Assembly (NCBI GenBank): GCA_028131545.1
Contig: JAOICL010000017.1
Span: 1 to 48,528, forward strand
Length of the DNA stretch: 48,528 nucleotides
Source: Vibrio sp.
GTDB taxonomy: Bacteria > Pseudomonadota > Gammaproteobacteria > Enterobacterales > Vibrionaceae
Direction: 5' to 3'
The position numbers and the translations under genes are program-made. The notes beneath the pieces are model-generated. The model was given only the letters and a program-made list of their open reading frames with translations. It searched no databases and had not been told where the DNA came from. Positions 18,040 to 26,835 of this stretch are shown one piece after another (within the stretch, counting starts at the first letter, position 1; the number at the start of each line of letters is the position of its first letter).

Positions 18040-19857
18040 TTACAGTTGATCCCATGCTGCTTCCCATGATGTGCCAACACCAGGCTCATATGAATGCGCT
18101 GCACCGCTACACCAATCAGAATATGGCCAAGGTTTACATTCGAACGCATCACCATTATTTGTTACGCGGTCACCAGCTTGATATTGTGTACCCTCTGCAT
18201 ACTGAGGGTAGTCTGTTCCACCAACTTGTTCTTCGTTTATTGATACTGTAACAGAGTCAGTATCAATAACAGTACCTGCTTCATCTTTAATCGCAACACG
18301 GAATGATAATGCTTGAGTCGCATTAACTAAATTCGCTGTGCTTGCTGTCAACGCTGATGTGTTTGCATCGAAGTTGACTGAATCACCAGATGTTTGAGTC
18401 CACTCATACGTGATCACAGCATCGACTGGTGTGATTGAAGCATTCGCGACTAAATTAATGTCTTTACCCCAATCAACTGATGTCGCGCCAGAAATCGTAA
18501 CCGATCCTTCTGTTGCTTCTACTTGAGTGCCTTTCACCGATACCGTCGTTTGGTTTGTCGCTAAAACCGTGCCTGTTTTTGTATCAATAACGTCGACTTG
18601 AAAACCCAATGTTGCTGATGCATCTGCCATTGACGATGAATCAACGATAGCTGTACCCGTCATTGCGTTTGTTGTTAACGTTACCGATGTATCACCAGAA
18701 ATTTGTGTCCAGTTATATTCAACCGCTGCTTCGCCAACATTATCCGCTTTCGCTGTTAATGTTGTCGTTTCACCCCAATTGATCGCAGTGTTACCAGAGA
18801 TCGAAACCGATGCTGGAATTTCACCATTACCGGCATAATACTCATGAACTTCAGTTGAAGTGGCAAATTTCGCATCTGGGTAGTTCGCCTTTACTTCAGC
18901 AATGAACAAGTTCAAACCTTCAACTTCAGATGGTTTAGACAGCGACTGACGGTGTAAGAAAATACCGAACGGTGTTTTTTCTTCAGAGTTATAGTGAGCT
19001 AAAAAGTTACTCATCCAAATGTTTTTAACGGTTTCAGGGCTACATGCACCATTACATAAACCAAATACCGAATCCATTGCATTTAGCTGCTTATCATCCC
19101 AGTATAAGTTCGCCATTTGAATATGTGAACTTGCAGGGTAAGTTTCAGCATCATAGCTTGGATAACCGCCCTTTGACTCATCCCAGTTAAACTGATCTTG
19201 GTTTTCAAAATTACAACGTGCGTAGGTCCACGTACCTTCTTCTTTACTACAGTGACGAGTTCCTTGTTTAACATCGGCTTGATCAATTTGTGCTGTAAAA
19301 GTGGAATCATAAGCAATGTTAAAATGGTTAAATGCCGCTTGTAGACGACGTAAGCCTTCATTTTTCTTAGGGTTGTCATCAACACCTGCTGATTGAGTAT
19401 CTAAAAATGGTGCTCGGAAACCTTTAATGTCTTCTGGTGGCACACCTGCTGCAACGAGAAACTCATAGTTTTTCTGAATTTCACGGAAAATTTGATCTTC
19501 GGTTAATGGCTTTTCACCACCGGCTAAAGCGGGGTGAGAATAGGTATGAAGAGCCATTTCATGGCCTTTCTCATGCAAACGTTTAATTGAATCAGGTTTT
19601 GTTACACACGCTGATTGGTTTGCATCTGCAATACAGTCAATATCTAACAATGATTCGTTATAGTTCCAACCACCCGACTGAGCTACAACATTCACATAAA
19701 ATGTCCATGGTACAGAGTTGTCAACATTGGCAATTGCTGCTTCCATTTCCTGACTAACACCATCATCCATCGTCAACATGATGAATTGAGGATCAGCGGC
19801 TAATGCTGAAGTTGATGCTAGCAATGCAAACGTTGCAGCTATTTTATTTAATTTCAT
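18040..19857 (-). CDS. Chitin oligosaccharide deacetylase, CE4, multidomain
   Basis: Secreted enzyme that would remove an acetyl group from chitin oligosaccharides, part of chitin use and signalling in vibrios. The 605 residues start with a signal peptide (1-20, ...STSALA). The NodB/CE4 domain (about 22-330) has metal/catalytic motif LTMDDG (Asp31/Asp32), HTYSHP (His104, His108) and RAPF (148-151). Two PKD-like beta domains follow (about 345-440 and 445-545), each opening with a similar SxSISGxTxxxWG segment, then a C-terminal chitin-binding module (about 548-605; YQAGDRVTNNGDAFECKPWP). Vibrio homologues usually have the binding modules next to the catalytic domain; here PKD-like spacers intervene. 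No other chitin gene is in the window. Confidence 0.88.
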   Translation of the reverse strand: MKLNKIAATFALLASTSALAADPQFIMLTMDDGVSQEMEAAIANVDNSVPWTFYVNVVAQSGGWNYNESLLDIDCIADANQSACVTKPDSIKRLHEKGHEMALHTYSHPALAGGEKPLTEDQIFREIQKNYEFLVAAGVPPEDIKGFRAPFLDTQSAGVDDNPKKNEGLRRLQAAFNHFNIAYDSTFTAQIDQADVKQGTRHCSKEEGTWTYARCNFENQDQFNWDESKGGYPSYDAETYPASSHIQMANLYWDDKQLNAMDSVFGLCNGACSPETVKNIWMSNFLAHYNSEEKTPFGIFLHRQSLSKPSEVEGLNLFIAEVKANYPDAKFATSTEVHEYYAGNGEIPASVSISGNTAINWGETTTLTAKADNVGEAAVEYNWTQISGDTSVTLTTNAMTGTAIVDSSSMADASATLGFQVDVIDTKTGTVLATNQTTVSVKGTQVEATEGSVTISGATSVDWGKDINLVANASITPVDAVITYEWTQTSGDSVNFDANTSALTASTANLVNATQALSFRVAIKDEAGTVIDTDSVTVSINEEQVGGTDYPQYAEGTQYQAGDRVTNNGDAFECKPWPYSDWCSGAAHSYEPGVGTSWEAAWDQL

Positions 19858-20130
19858 TTATAGGGCTCTATTGATTAATGGTCGTGGTTGAATCCGTTCG
19901 AAAAATGTCTATCATCGTTCATCCTTACTGCGTATCTTGCCATAATTTATAAATCTATCAAGATATAATTAAATCTTATATGATATAGCTGCCTCATAAT
20001 GTGATTAACTCGCTCTAAAGCACTGCTATCCATATCATCTTTAAATTTAAAATTTTTTAAAAGCAGTTGAAATTTTTTCGTCACAAAACCGCTCTTATTA
20101 AACAGAACGGTATGACACGAGGAAACCACA

Positions 20131-21288
20131 ATGAAATTCAAATCTAAATTTATCCTAGGACTCAGCGCATTAATCACACTGGGTGTATCGGTGTTAACAC
20201 AGGCGAACACAGGTAACGCAGCTCAAGCGACAAAAAGCGCTGACGGCTATGAAATTGCGACTCTAGCAGGTGGGTGTTTCTGGTGTACTGAATCCGATTT
20301 AGAGAAATTAGATGGGGTTGTCGATGTGGTTTCTGGCTATGCCGGTGGAGAAATAGAAAACCCGACTTATAAACAAGTATCAGCTGGAAGAACAAAACAT
20401 ATTGAAACCATTCAGGTAAAATACGATCCTGCGATTGTTAGTTACCAAGAAGTATTAGATCAGTTTTTCCGCCATATCGATCCAACAGACGATCAAGGTT
20501 CTTTTGTTGATAGAGGTCGTCACTACCGTCCAGCGGTTTTCTATCATAATGCAGAACAAAAAGACATCGCTCAGGAATTCATGATGGATATAGATGCTCT
20601 TGGTATCTATAAAAAACCATTAAAAACAGAGCTGATTCCTTATGATGAGTTTTGGGTCGCAGAGGATTATCATCAAGATTACTACAAAGTAAGCCCTATT
20701 CGTTATAACTACTATCGTCATGCATCGGGGCGTGATCAATATCTTGATAACATATTTGGTGAACAACGCAAAGACATTACATTAACGGCTCTCATTAACC
20801 AAGCTGAAGGTAATGACACTAGCGCAATTACAAAAAGCTATGTAAAGCCAGCTCAATCTGAAATTCGTAAACAGTTAACGGACGTTCAATATTATGTGAC
20901 ACAAGAAGATGGGACAGAACGACCATTCAATAACGAATATTGGGATAATAAAGCCGATGGTATCTATGTCGATATCGTCACTGGTGAACCATTATTTTCA
21001 TCAACAGATAAATATAAGTCTGGTACTGGCTGGCCGAGTTTCACTAAACCAATCAGTGATCAGTTTGTTCAAACCACAACAGACTATAAACTGATTTATC
21101 CACGCACAGAGGTACGCAGTAAATTTGGAGATTCACATCTAGGACATGTTTTTAAAGATGGCCCAGCACCGACAGGTTTACGTTACTGCATGAACTCAGC
21201 TGCGATGAAGTTTGTTGCTAAAGAGGATTTAGCCAAAGAAGGTTACGAAGAATATACGCACCTTTTCGAGGGAAAGTCGACTAGCTAA
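20131..21288 (+). CDS. msrAB: Periplasmic MsrA-MsrB methionine sulfoxide reductase fusion
   Basis: Repairs both S- and R-methionine sulfoxide in exported proteins. The signal peptide spans about 1-25 ([18 protein letters not shown]). The MsrA domain (about 38-200) has the catalytic GGCFWCTE (Cys49) and GYAGG. The MsrB domain (about 235-380) has [20 protein letters not shown] and the catalytic RYCMNS (Cys353). The zinc-binding CxxC pairs of classical MsrB are absent, as usual for fused forms. There is no N-terminal thioredoxin domain like that of neisserial PilB, so electrons must come from a separate thiol relay. Good ribosome site (GAGGAAA). Confidence 0.93.
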   Translation: MKFKSKFILGLSALITLGVSVLTQANTGNAAQATKSADGYEIATLAGGCFWCTESDLEKLDGVVDVVSGYAGGEIENPTYKQVSAGRTKHIETIQVKYDPAIVSYQEVLDQFFRHIDPTDDQGSFVDRGRHYRPAVFYHNAEQKDIAQEFMMDIDALGIYKKPLKTELIPYDEFWVAEDYHQDYYKVSPIRYNYYRHASGRDQYLDNIFGEQRKDITLTALINQAEGNDTSAITKSYVKPAQSEIRKQLTDVQYYVTQEDGTERPFNNEYWDNKADGIYVDIVTGEPLFSSTDKYKSGTGWPSFTKPISDQFVQTTTDYKLIYPRTEVRSKFGDSHLGHVFKDGPAPTGLRYCMNSAAMKFVAKEDLAKEGYEEYTHLFEGKSTS

Positions 21289-21312
21289 AGGATTAGCGAC
21301 TCTTAACTCAAT

Positions 21313-21342
21313 AAAAAGCACTCTATGTATGAGTGCTTTTTT
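21313..21342. terminator. Bidirectional terminator after msrAB
   Basis: Stem AAAAAGCACTC/GAGTGCTTTTT with loop TATGTAT; T-rich on both strands, serving msrAB and the convergent gene at 21441. Confidence 0.85.
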
Positions 21343-21428
21343 ACTTAATATAGCTTTTTTACTTAATATAGCTTTTTCTTAGTATAGCTTTTTTGCTTGG
21401 TATAGTTTTTTCTTAGTATAACTCTTGA
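21340..21428. repeat. Five degenerate tandem repeats of about 17-18 bp
   Basis: Units related to ACTTAATATAGCTTTTTT follow each other with drift (TTAGTATAGCTTTTTT, TTGGTATAGTTTTTTC). They lie between the terminator and the end of the minus-strand gene. Probably slippage-derived; no function evident. Confidence 0.7.
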
Positions 21429-21440
21429 TACTAGATTAAC

Positions 21441-22022
21441 TTATTTTACCAATTCATAATTTTCTTTCATTTCTTCTGGTGCAATACCGTATTCATAGTT
21501 CGCTAAATAGCCATCTTTATACACTTTCATACCCTTTGGATCCCAGCTTACTTTAATCACAGCCGTTTTACCGTTTTCACTACCTAACAATTCTAACATT
21601 TCATCATCAATTTTTACCGCTTTGATCTGTTTAATGCGCTTAAAAGGCTTAAACTCTGTCGATGTTGGTAGTTCACCGTAGGTTTCTTTCCAAACGTTAT
21701 GTGGGATAAGCCATTGGTTATAAATATCATCAACAATAGGCTTTGGCATACTGGCTACTACCACGTTTTTTGTCATCGTGTTATTCGTTTCTAACACATA
21801 GCCGCCTTTACCATCAGAGACATAAGTTGGAAAGTCTTTATTCAATTCACCTTGCTTAGGAAGGCGTCCTAATGTTGCTGACTTTTTAACAAAGTATTGG
21901 GCTTCAGCATCATATTTTTCCATCACAGCTGGGATCTGTTGAAACTCAACAATATCGTTAGACAATGCAGAGAAACTAACGGTTGCAGCAAGTACTGCTG
22001 CGGTAATATATTTTTTCATCAT
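21441..22022 (-). CDS. Predicted periplasmic protein, unknown function
   Basis: A 193-residue protein with a clear signal peptide (MMKKYITAAVLAATVSFSALS, cleavage near 21) and a charged mature part without cysteines or membrane segments. I recognise no domain. Visible features are a central TKNVVVASMPKPIVDDIYNQW block and a Lys/Glu-rich C-terminus. It is convergent with msrAB and has about 270 bp of upstream DNA to deoD's end, so is probably transcribed alone. Reality as a gene is supported by the signal peptide and start context; role unknown. Confidence 0.75.
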   Translation of the reverse strand: MMKKYITAAVLAATVSFSALSNDIVEFQQIPAVMEKYDAEAQYFVKKSATLGRLPKQGELNKDFPTYVSDGKGGYVLETNNTMTKNVVVASMPKPIVDDIYNQWLIPHNVWKETYGELPTSTEFKPFKRIKQIKAVKIDDEMLELLGSENGKTAVIKVSWDPKGMKVYKDGYLANYEYGIAPEEMKENYELVK

Positions 22023-22195
22023 ACAACCTTACTGATAAACAAATGAATCATTACTAGGCAAAATGCCTATCTATAACGACACCAGCGAATAAACATCGAT
22101 ACGCTGCTGGCATAAAAATTTGCCACTAATCTATAGAATACAAAGCAGAATGCAATCTCTTAATCGTAACAATTATCTAAATACACAAGTACTCT

Positions 22196-22227
22196 GCAAT
22201 ATAGAAACATAGCAATATAGAAACATA
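22196..22227. repeat. 16-bp tandem repeat, two copies
   Basis: GCAATATAGAAACATA occurs twice head-to-tail, followed by a partial third (GAAATATTG). It lies in the 273-bp gap between deoD and the unknown periplasmic gene; nothing else stands out in that gap apart from the deoD terminator. Confidence 0.8.
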
Positions 22228-22248
22228 GAAATATTGCCGTACATACAT

Positions 22249-22276
22249 AAACGCCCAGACTCATTGCTGGGCGTTT
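22249..22276 (-). terminator. Stem-loop after deoD, probable terminator
   Basis: 10-bp perfect stem AAACGCCCAG/CTGGGCGTTT with 8-base loop, 20 bp past the deoD stop. The T run on the minus strand is short (TTT), so termination may be partial. Confidence 0.6.
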
Positions 22277-22295
22277 AATCAATCATAATTGACCG

Positions 22296-23012
22296 TTAGG
22301 CATCATCTAATAAAACAGAATCCAGTGCGATGATCATCATATCGTTGAAGGTCGTTTGACGTTCATCAGATGTCGTTTGTTCACCTGTTTTAATGTGATC
22401 AGATACCGTACAGATAGACAGTGCTCTTGCGCCATATTCTGCTGCAACACCATAAATACCAGCGGCTTCCATTTCAACGCCTACGATGCCATATTTTTCC
22501 ATTACATCAAACATGCTAGGATCAGGCGTATAGAACAAATCTGCTGTAAAGAGATTACCAACTTTAACATCAATGCCCTTCGCTTTTGCCGCTTCTTCAG
22601 CTGCTCTTACCATTTTGTAATCCGCGATAGCAGCAAAGTCATGCCCTTTAAATCGAATGCGGTTCACCTTAGAATCGGTACATGCGCCCATACCAATAAC
22701 AACATCACGCACTTTAACGTCTTCACTTACGGCACCACAACTACCGATACGAATGATTTTCTTCACGCCGTAATCTTTAATCAGTTCTGTTGCGTAAATT
22801 GAACACGATGGAATCCCCATACCGTGTCCCATAACAGACACACGTCGGCCTTTATACGTGCCAGTATAACCCAGCATATTACGCACATCACACACCTGAA
22901 CTGCATCCTCTAAAAAGGTTTCAGCAATGTATTTAGCTCGTAATGGATCACCAGGCATTAAAACAACGTCAGAAAAATCGCCGTCATTTGCATTAATATG
23001 TGGAGTTGCCAT
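22296..23012 (-). CDS. deoD: Purine nucleoside phosphorylase, DeoD type
   Basis: Cleaves purine (deoxy)ribonucleosides with phosphate to base plus (deoxy)ribose 1-phosphate; cytoplasmic, usually hexameric. The 238 residues match E. coli DeoD closely: [15 protein letters not shown] start, phosphate loop [22 protein letters not shown], the substrate Glu segment [12 protein letters not shown], and catalytic Asp in ICTVSDHI. Strong ribosome site (AGAGGG) seven bases before ATG. It follows deoC in the same direction, but deoA and deoB are not between them and the 204-bp gap holds a hairpin and twin palindromes, so it may have its own promoter. Confidence 0.95.
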   Translation of the reverse strand: MATPHINANDGDFSDVVLMPGDPLRAKYIAETFLEDAVQVCDVRNMLGYTGTYKGRRVSVMGHGMGIPSCSIYATELIKDYGVKKIIRIGSCGAVSEDVKVRDVVIGMGACTDSKVNRIRFKGHDFAAIADYKMVRAAEEAAKAKGIDVKVGNLFTADLFYTPDPSMFDVMEKYGIVGVEMEAAGIYGVAAEYGARALSICTVSDHIKTGEQTTSDERQTTFNDMMIIALDSVLLDDA

Positions 23013-23038
23013 ATGAGTACCCTCTTTTATTTTATCTC

Positions 23039-23059
23039 GTACGCCATTGGTTGGCGTAC
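23039..23059. promoter_or_regulatory. Hairpin in deoD upstream region
   Basis: GTACGCCA/TGGCGTAC, 8-bp perfect stem with a 5-base loop, about 27 bp before the deoD start and without a following T run. It would sit in the 5' leader of a deoD transcript; role unknown. Confidence 0.45.
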
Positions 23060-23080
23060 ATAATAGTATGTATAGCGGAT

Positions 23081-23131
23081 TGTATTGATAACGAGTTATA
23101 TTTATATCGCACTGTATTTATAACGAGTTAT
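23081..23131. promoter_or_regulatory. Twin palindromes upstream of deoD, operator candidates
   Basis: A 19-bp sequence, TGTATTGATAACGAGTTAT, recurs 32 bp later as TGTATTTATAACGAGTTAT. Each holds the palindrome ATAAC-GA-GTTAT. The 32-bp pitch is about three helical turns, so two dimers could sit on the same DNA face. It does not match DeoR or CytR consensus as I know them. Confidence 0.4.
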
Positions 23132-23216
23132 CTTTGTATTGAATTGTAGTATAGACCCAAAGTCATCCCTGCTACCGATAGATAAATCGGTAACACAGCG
23201 ACAAATTTATCGTGGA

Positions 23217-23993
23217 TTAATACGCCGATGGATCGGCCGTTTGTTCCGAGACCTCTAACGTATTAAGTAAATTAGTTAATAGGCTAGAAGCACCAAAGCG
23301 GTAGTGTCTTGCATCGACCCAGTCATTGCCTAATATTGTTTCTGCCATTTGCAGGTATTTGGCTGCATCTTCTGCGGTACGAACACCGCCAGCAGGTTTA
23401 AATCCAACCTGTTGAGCAACGCCCATATCTCGAATCACTTCTAGCATCATTTTCGCGTATTCAGGGGTCGCATTAACGGCAACTTTCCCCGTGGAGGTTT
23501 TAATAAAATCCGCCCCCGCTTTAATCGCTATTTCAGACGCTTTTTTAATTAATTTAACGTCTTTTAGTTCTCCAACTTCGATGATCACTTTGAGTAAATG
23601 ATCACCACAAGCTGCTTTACATTGCTTAACCAGTTCATAGCCAATCTCTTCATTACCAGCGATCAGCGCCTTATAAGGAAAGACAACATCAACTTCATCG
23701 GCACCATAGGCAATGGCGGCTTTTGTTTCAGCTACAGCAATATCAATATCATCGTTACCATGCGGGAAGTTCGTTACCGTCGCAATTATCACATCTGGGG
23801 TGCCTTGCTCCCGTAACGTTTTTCTTGCTATCGGAATAAAGCGAGGATAAATGCAAATCGCAGCAGTATTACCCACCGATGATTTCGCGTTATGACACAG
23901 TGCAATCACCTTATCATCAGTATCATCATCATTTAATGTGGTTAAATCCATTAATTGTAAGGCACGTAATGCAACCGCTTTTAAATCACTCAT
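23217..23993 (-). CDS. deoC: Deoxyribose-phosphate aldolase
   Basis: Splits 2-deoxyribose 5-phosphate into acetaldehyde and glyceraldehyde 3-phosphate; last step of deoxynucleoside catabolism. The 258-residue product is very like E. coli DeoC: the Schiff-base lysine in DFIKTSTGK (Lys165), the second active lysine in VGFKPAGG (Lys199), and [15 protein letters not shown] 23993 ([12 protein letters not shown]) is preferred over ATG 24005 because it aligns with the family start and has GAG about eight bases upstream. A perfect -10 TATAAT on the minus strand lies at 24032-24037. Confidence 0.95.
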   Translation of the reverse strand: MSDLKAVALRALQLMDLTTLNDDDTDDKVIALCHNAKSSVGNTAAICIYPRFIPIARKTLREQGTPDVIIATVTNFPHGNDDIDIAVAETKAAIAYGADEVDVVFPYKALIAGNEEIGYELVKQCKAACGDHLLKVIIEVGELKDVKLIKKASEIAIKAGADFIKTSTGKVAVNATPEYAKMMLEVIRDMGVAQQVGFKPAGGVRTAEDAAKYLQMAETILGNDWVDARHYRFGASSLLTNLLNTLEVSEQTADPSAY

Positions 23994-24068
23994 AGTCTGT
24001 CTCATGTTTTAATAACCATAAAGATAGTAAGATTATAGAAGATTCACTCCCTATAACACGAATTAAAT

Positions 24069-25394
24069 CTATTTACGCTTACCACGATTAGCATGGATTT
24101 TCAGCTTGGCCTTCATACGACGCTTCTCTGAAGAACGGCCTTGTTTCGGCTGTGGTTTATCCGACTCAATGTCTTCATTCAGACTCGGTTCGAAGCCTTG
24201 CAGCCATTCTTGAGGGAGCTTTTGATCCAGTAAACGCTCGATGGCATCAAGCAAATAGTATTCGTCTTTGCTCATTAAAGACACGGCAAACCCCGTATGC
24301 CCTGCACGACCAGTTCGACCAATTCGATGAATATAATCTTCTGCTTTAAATGGAAGTTCATAGTTAACCACTTGCTCTAACTGATGGATATCTAACCCAC
24401 GAGCAGCGACGTCGGTTGCAATTAACGCTCGAACCCGACCAGCTTTAAAGTCATCAAGTGCCTTTTGACGTGCGCCTTGGCTTTTATCGCCATTAATAGA
24501 AGCGGCTTTAATTCCGTCTAACTTTAACTCTTTTGCTAACGCATCAGAGCCTTGTTTTGTCTTCGTAAACACCAACACTTGCTTCCAGTTTCTCGAACCA
24601 ATTAAATAAGCAAGTAATTCGGCTTTTCTCTTTTTATCAACAGGGTACACCATTTGTTTAACTTGGTCAGCCGTACTGTTTTCTGGTGTTACTTGTATTT
24701 CTTCCGGCTCTTGCATCCACTTGTAAGCCAACGTCTTAATTTTTTGGTCAAACGTCGCCGAAAATAAGAGGATTTGCTTTTCTCTTGGGAGTTGTCTCAT
24801 CAAACGCTGAATATCGGGCATAAAGCCCATATCAAGCATTCTATCTGCTTCATCAAACACAACATGCTTAACTTGTGACAACGTCACGTTTTTACAGTGT
24901 AAATGATCCAGAAGACGCCCTGTCGTTGCTATCAAGATATCACAGCCTGATCTCAATTTCTTTTGTTGAACGCTGACGCTAACGCCACCATAAGCCGTTA
25001 CGATAGATAGCCCTAGACCTTCTGAATATTGTTCAAGGTTATCAGACACTTGCTGAGCTAGCTCTCGAGTTGGCACTAAAATTAATGCTGATGGAGACGG
25101 CAAATTTGGTCGGGATGTCGTATTTGCATCGGCTTCCGCTGTCGCTTTGAGATCAGCAAAAGCCGCAGGGCTTAATGGATCCCAAGCCACATTGGATAAA
25201 AGCATTTGAATAACAGGTAAGCCATAAGCCGCGGTTTTACCCGTTCCTGTTTGTGCACCAGCAAGGACATCTTTTCCCTTTAAAATAGCCGGGATAGACG
25301 CTTGCTGGACTTCTGATGGAGTAGAAAAGTTCAATTTTTTTAACTGGTAACAGATTTCAGGTGTTAGCCCTAGCTGTTCAAAACTTGCCGTCAT
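24069..25394 (-). CDS. DEAD-box ATP-dependent RNA helicase, RhlE-like
   Basis: Unwinds RNA duplexes with ATP; such proteins act in ribosome assembly, RNA decay and cold adaptation. The 441 residues hold the full motif set: Q motif (FEQLGLTPEICYQL...PSEVQQASIP), Walker A AQTGTGKT (47-54), PTRELAQQ, DEAD in VFDEADRMLDMGF, SAT, ARGLD and HRIGRTGR. A proline/alanine-rich insertion of about 35 residues separates motifs I and Ia, and the tail is strongly basic (KAKLKIHANRGKRK), probably an RNA-binding extension. It is separated from deoC by a 75-bp gap with its own -10 for deoC. Subfamily name is tentative. Confidence 0.92.
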   Translation of the reverse strand: MTASFEQLGLTPEICYQLKKLNFSTPSEVQQASIPAILKGKDVLAGAQTGTGKTAAYGLPVIQMLLSNVAWDPLSPAAFADLKATAEADANTTSRPNLPSPSALILVPTRELAQQVSDNLEQYSEGLGLSIVTAYGGVSVSVQQKKLRSGCDILIATTGRLLDHLHCKNVTLSQVKHVVFDEADRMLDMGFMPDIQRLMRQLPREKQILLFSATFDQKIKTLAYKWMQEPEEIQVTPENSTADQVKQMVYPVDKKRKAELLAYLIGSRNWKQVLVFTKTKQGSDALAKELKLDGIKAASINGDKSQGARQKALDDFKAGRVRALIATDVAARGLDIHQLEQVVNYELPFKAEDYIHRIGRTGRAGHTGFAVSLMSKDEYYLLDAIERLLDQKLPQEWLQGFEPSLNEDIESDKPQPKQGRSSEKRRMKAKLKIHANRGKRK

Positions 25395-25431
25395 AACTTA
25401 TCTCAATTCTTATTATTTAACTCGATGATTA

Positions 25432-26127
25432 CTAAATCTGTTCTAATTCTCTGGCTTTCTTTTGGCTTGCATTCAACACATCTGGGTACAGTTGTAAAAA
25501 ATAGCCCATTAATTCATCATAATGTATCTGGATAGGTTCAAAGCAATCCGGTAAAGGCGCAAGCCGCGGGCTACGCTTTGACATATTCTCAAGAGCATAG
25601 CCAATATTATTCAATTTACGATACGAATGAAGCCATTGCCCTTCCCACATCATTTCAATGACTCGTAGATAACGCTCAGGTAAGGTGTTACTTAACCTAT
25701 TGTTATTATTTGACATATTATCATTTAAAATATTTCTGTTTGATATATTCCTGTTTGACATATTGTCATGTGATAAAAGCTCAGGAGGTAACAATGAAGG
25801 TCGTGTGCCCTTTTCAGCTAATGCAAAAAAGTCCTTAAGAGGGTAGTCAGAAAATGTTGACCAATTTTGTATTAAACAATGATCCCAGAAAACATCCAAA
25901 GCAATCGGTGAATAACGACGAGTACGGCCATCAAAAAATCGCTTTGCTTCTTTCATTATTGGGTGATGGTCGGTGTAAGAATCCACAAATCGATGTAAAG
26001 CGATGCCATTGGCAATGCTTTGAGGGTACTGTAAATACGGGTCGCCCTTAACAAAATCTCCGAGTAAATTACCGAGGAGATCACTAGAGCTGGCATTCGC
26101 AATATGTAAATGGGCAAGAAAATTCAT
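25432..26127 (-). CDS. acpH: Acyl carrier protein phosphodiesterase (AcpH)
   Basis: Hydrolyses the phosphopantetheine arm from holo-ACP. The product starts MNFLAHLHIANAS like E. coli AcpH and keeps family blocks GNLLGDFVKGDP, HRFVDSYTDHHP and SPIALDVFWDHCL. ATG 26127 is chosen for this match; an upstream GTG (26178) would add 17 residues without family support. About 231 residues, longer than E. coli (193), largely from an Asn-rich insertion of four pentapeptides (DNMSN, RNISN, RNILN, DNMSN) encoded by a 60-bp tandem repeat. Confidence 0.88.
   Translation of the reverse strand: MNFLAHLHIANASSSDLLGNLLGDFVKGDPYLQYPQSIANGIALHRFVDSYTDHHPIMKEAKRFFDGRTRRYSPIALDVFWDHCLIQNWSTFSDYPLKDFFALAEKGTRPSLLPPELLSHDNMSNRNISNRNILNDNMSNNNNRLSNTLPERYLRVIEMMWEGQWLHSYRKLNNIGYALENMSKRSPRLAPLPDCFEPIQIHYDELMGYFLQLYPDVLNASQKKARELEQI
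25708..25767. repeat. Four 15-bp tandem repeats inside acpH
   Basis: The minus strand codes DNMSN-RNISN-RNILN-DNMSN in four 15-bp units, with a further NNNRLSN beyond. Units are a multiple of three, so copy changes stay in frame. Confidence 0.8.
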
Positions 26128-26273
26128 AAGTTCACAGCATTCGCTATCATTCAATGAGGATAACCAATACTGTGACACAATACAAACTTTAGGCGACGCT
26201 TGAACACATTTTCAACTAGTTAGGTTATAAATCAGCAAGCTTAGCGGATTCAGCATCGCCGAAAAGTGTAAGC

Positions 26274-26483
26274 TTAGTGGACAGGTTTATCCGATGTCGA
26301 ATAAAACTGACCAAAGTGCTCTTCAAGAATCTCAGGAGTTAACTTCCCTTCTTCCTCTAATTTTTTAAGTTTCGCAGCTATGGCTTTTTGCTCTTCAATG
26401 GATGGCAAACCCACTTCCGGTTCATCATCATTAGGATCAACCATGTCTTGCAGTTCTTTTTCAAAATCGCTCATCGTCTTCAT
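26274..26483 (-). CDS. Small acidic protein, unknown function
   Basis: 69 residues, strongly acidic N-terminal half (MVDPNDDEPEVG) and a helix-forming, coiled-coil-like middle (EEQKAIAAKLKKLEEEGKLTPEILEEHFG). No signal peptide or membrane segment. A start three codons later (ATG 26474, MSDFEKEL) is equally likely. It follows the small membrane protein gene in the same direction and may share its transcript. I do not recognise the family; the charge pattern and codon use look like a real gene. Confidence 0.6.
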   Translation of the reverse strand: MKTMSDFEKELQDMVDPNDDEPEVGLPSIEEQKAIAAKLKKLEEEGKLTPEILEEHFGQFYSTSDKPVH

Positions 26484-26536
26484 ATCTTCTGTTGATATTC
26501 TTTGGTTCGATCACTACTTGCGATCAATATTGTTGC

Positions 26537-26782
26537 CTATTTTACCCGCAAAGCGACCCAGCTCACAACCCCAACGAATAATCCAATCGGCGGAAAAAAG
26601 AATACGGAACGAAAAATCGTCGCGAAGAAGTTATGATCCCACAACACACTTCCGATTAACGATAAGACTATCGCTCCGCCTAACCCCACGATTAATACGC
26701 CGCGAACAAGGATATGATATAAAAATCCCTTAGCGATGATGGCTTCACGAATGGCTAATGCCTTTCTTTCTAGTGATTTCAC
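26537..26782 (-). CDS. Small inner-membrane protein, unknown function
   Basis: 81 residues with two hydrophobic segments (about 23-47, YHILVRGVLIVGLGGAIVL..., and 58-78, ...FFFPPIGLFVGVVSWVAL) and a basic N-terminus, suggesting a two-pass membrane protein with both ends inside. It lies 53 bp downstream of the giant gene and upstream of the small acidic gene on the same strand. Function unknown. Confidence 0.6.
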   Translation of the reverse strand: MKSLERKALAIREAIIAKGFLYHILVRGVLIVGLGGAIVLSLIGSVLWDHNFFATIFRSVFFFPPIGLFVGVVSWVALRVK

Positions 26783-26835
26783 TGTCTATTCTTTTCAACC
26801 TCTAATCTATTCCTTTCAACCTCGAATTAATGACA

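Noticed and set aside
22356..22802. 148-codon plus-strand frame opposite deoD
   Set aside because: Shadow of the strongly conserved deoD frame; Cys/Phe/Asn-rich composition and no ribosome site.
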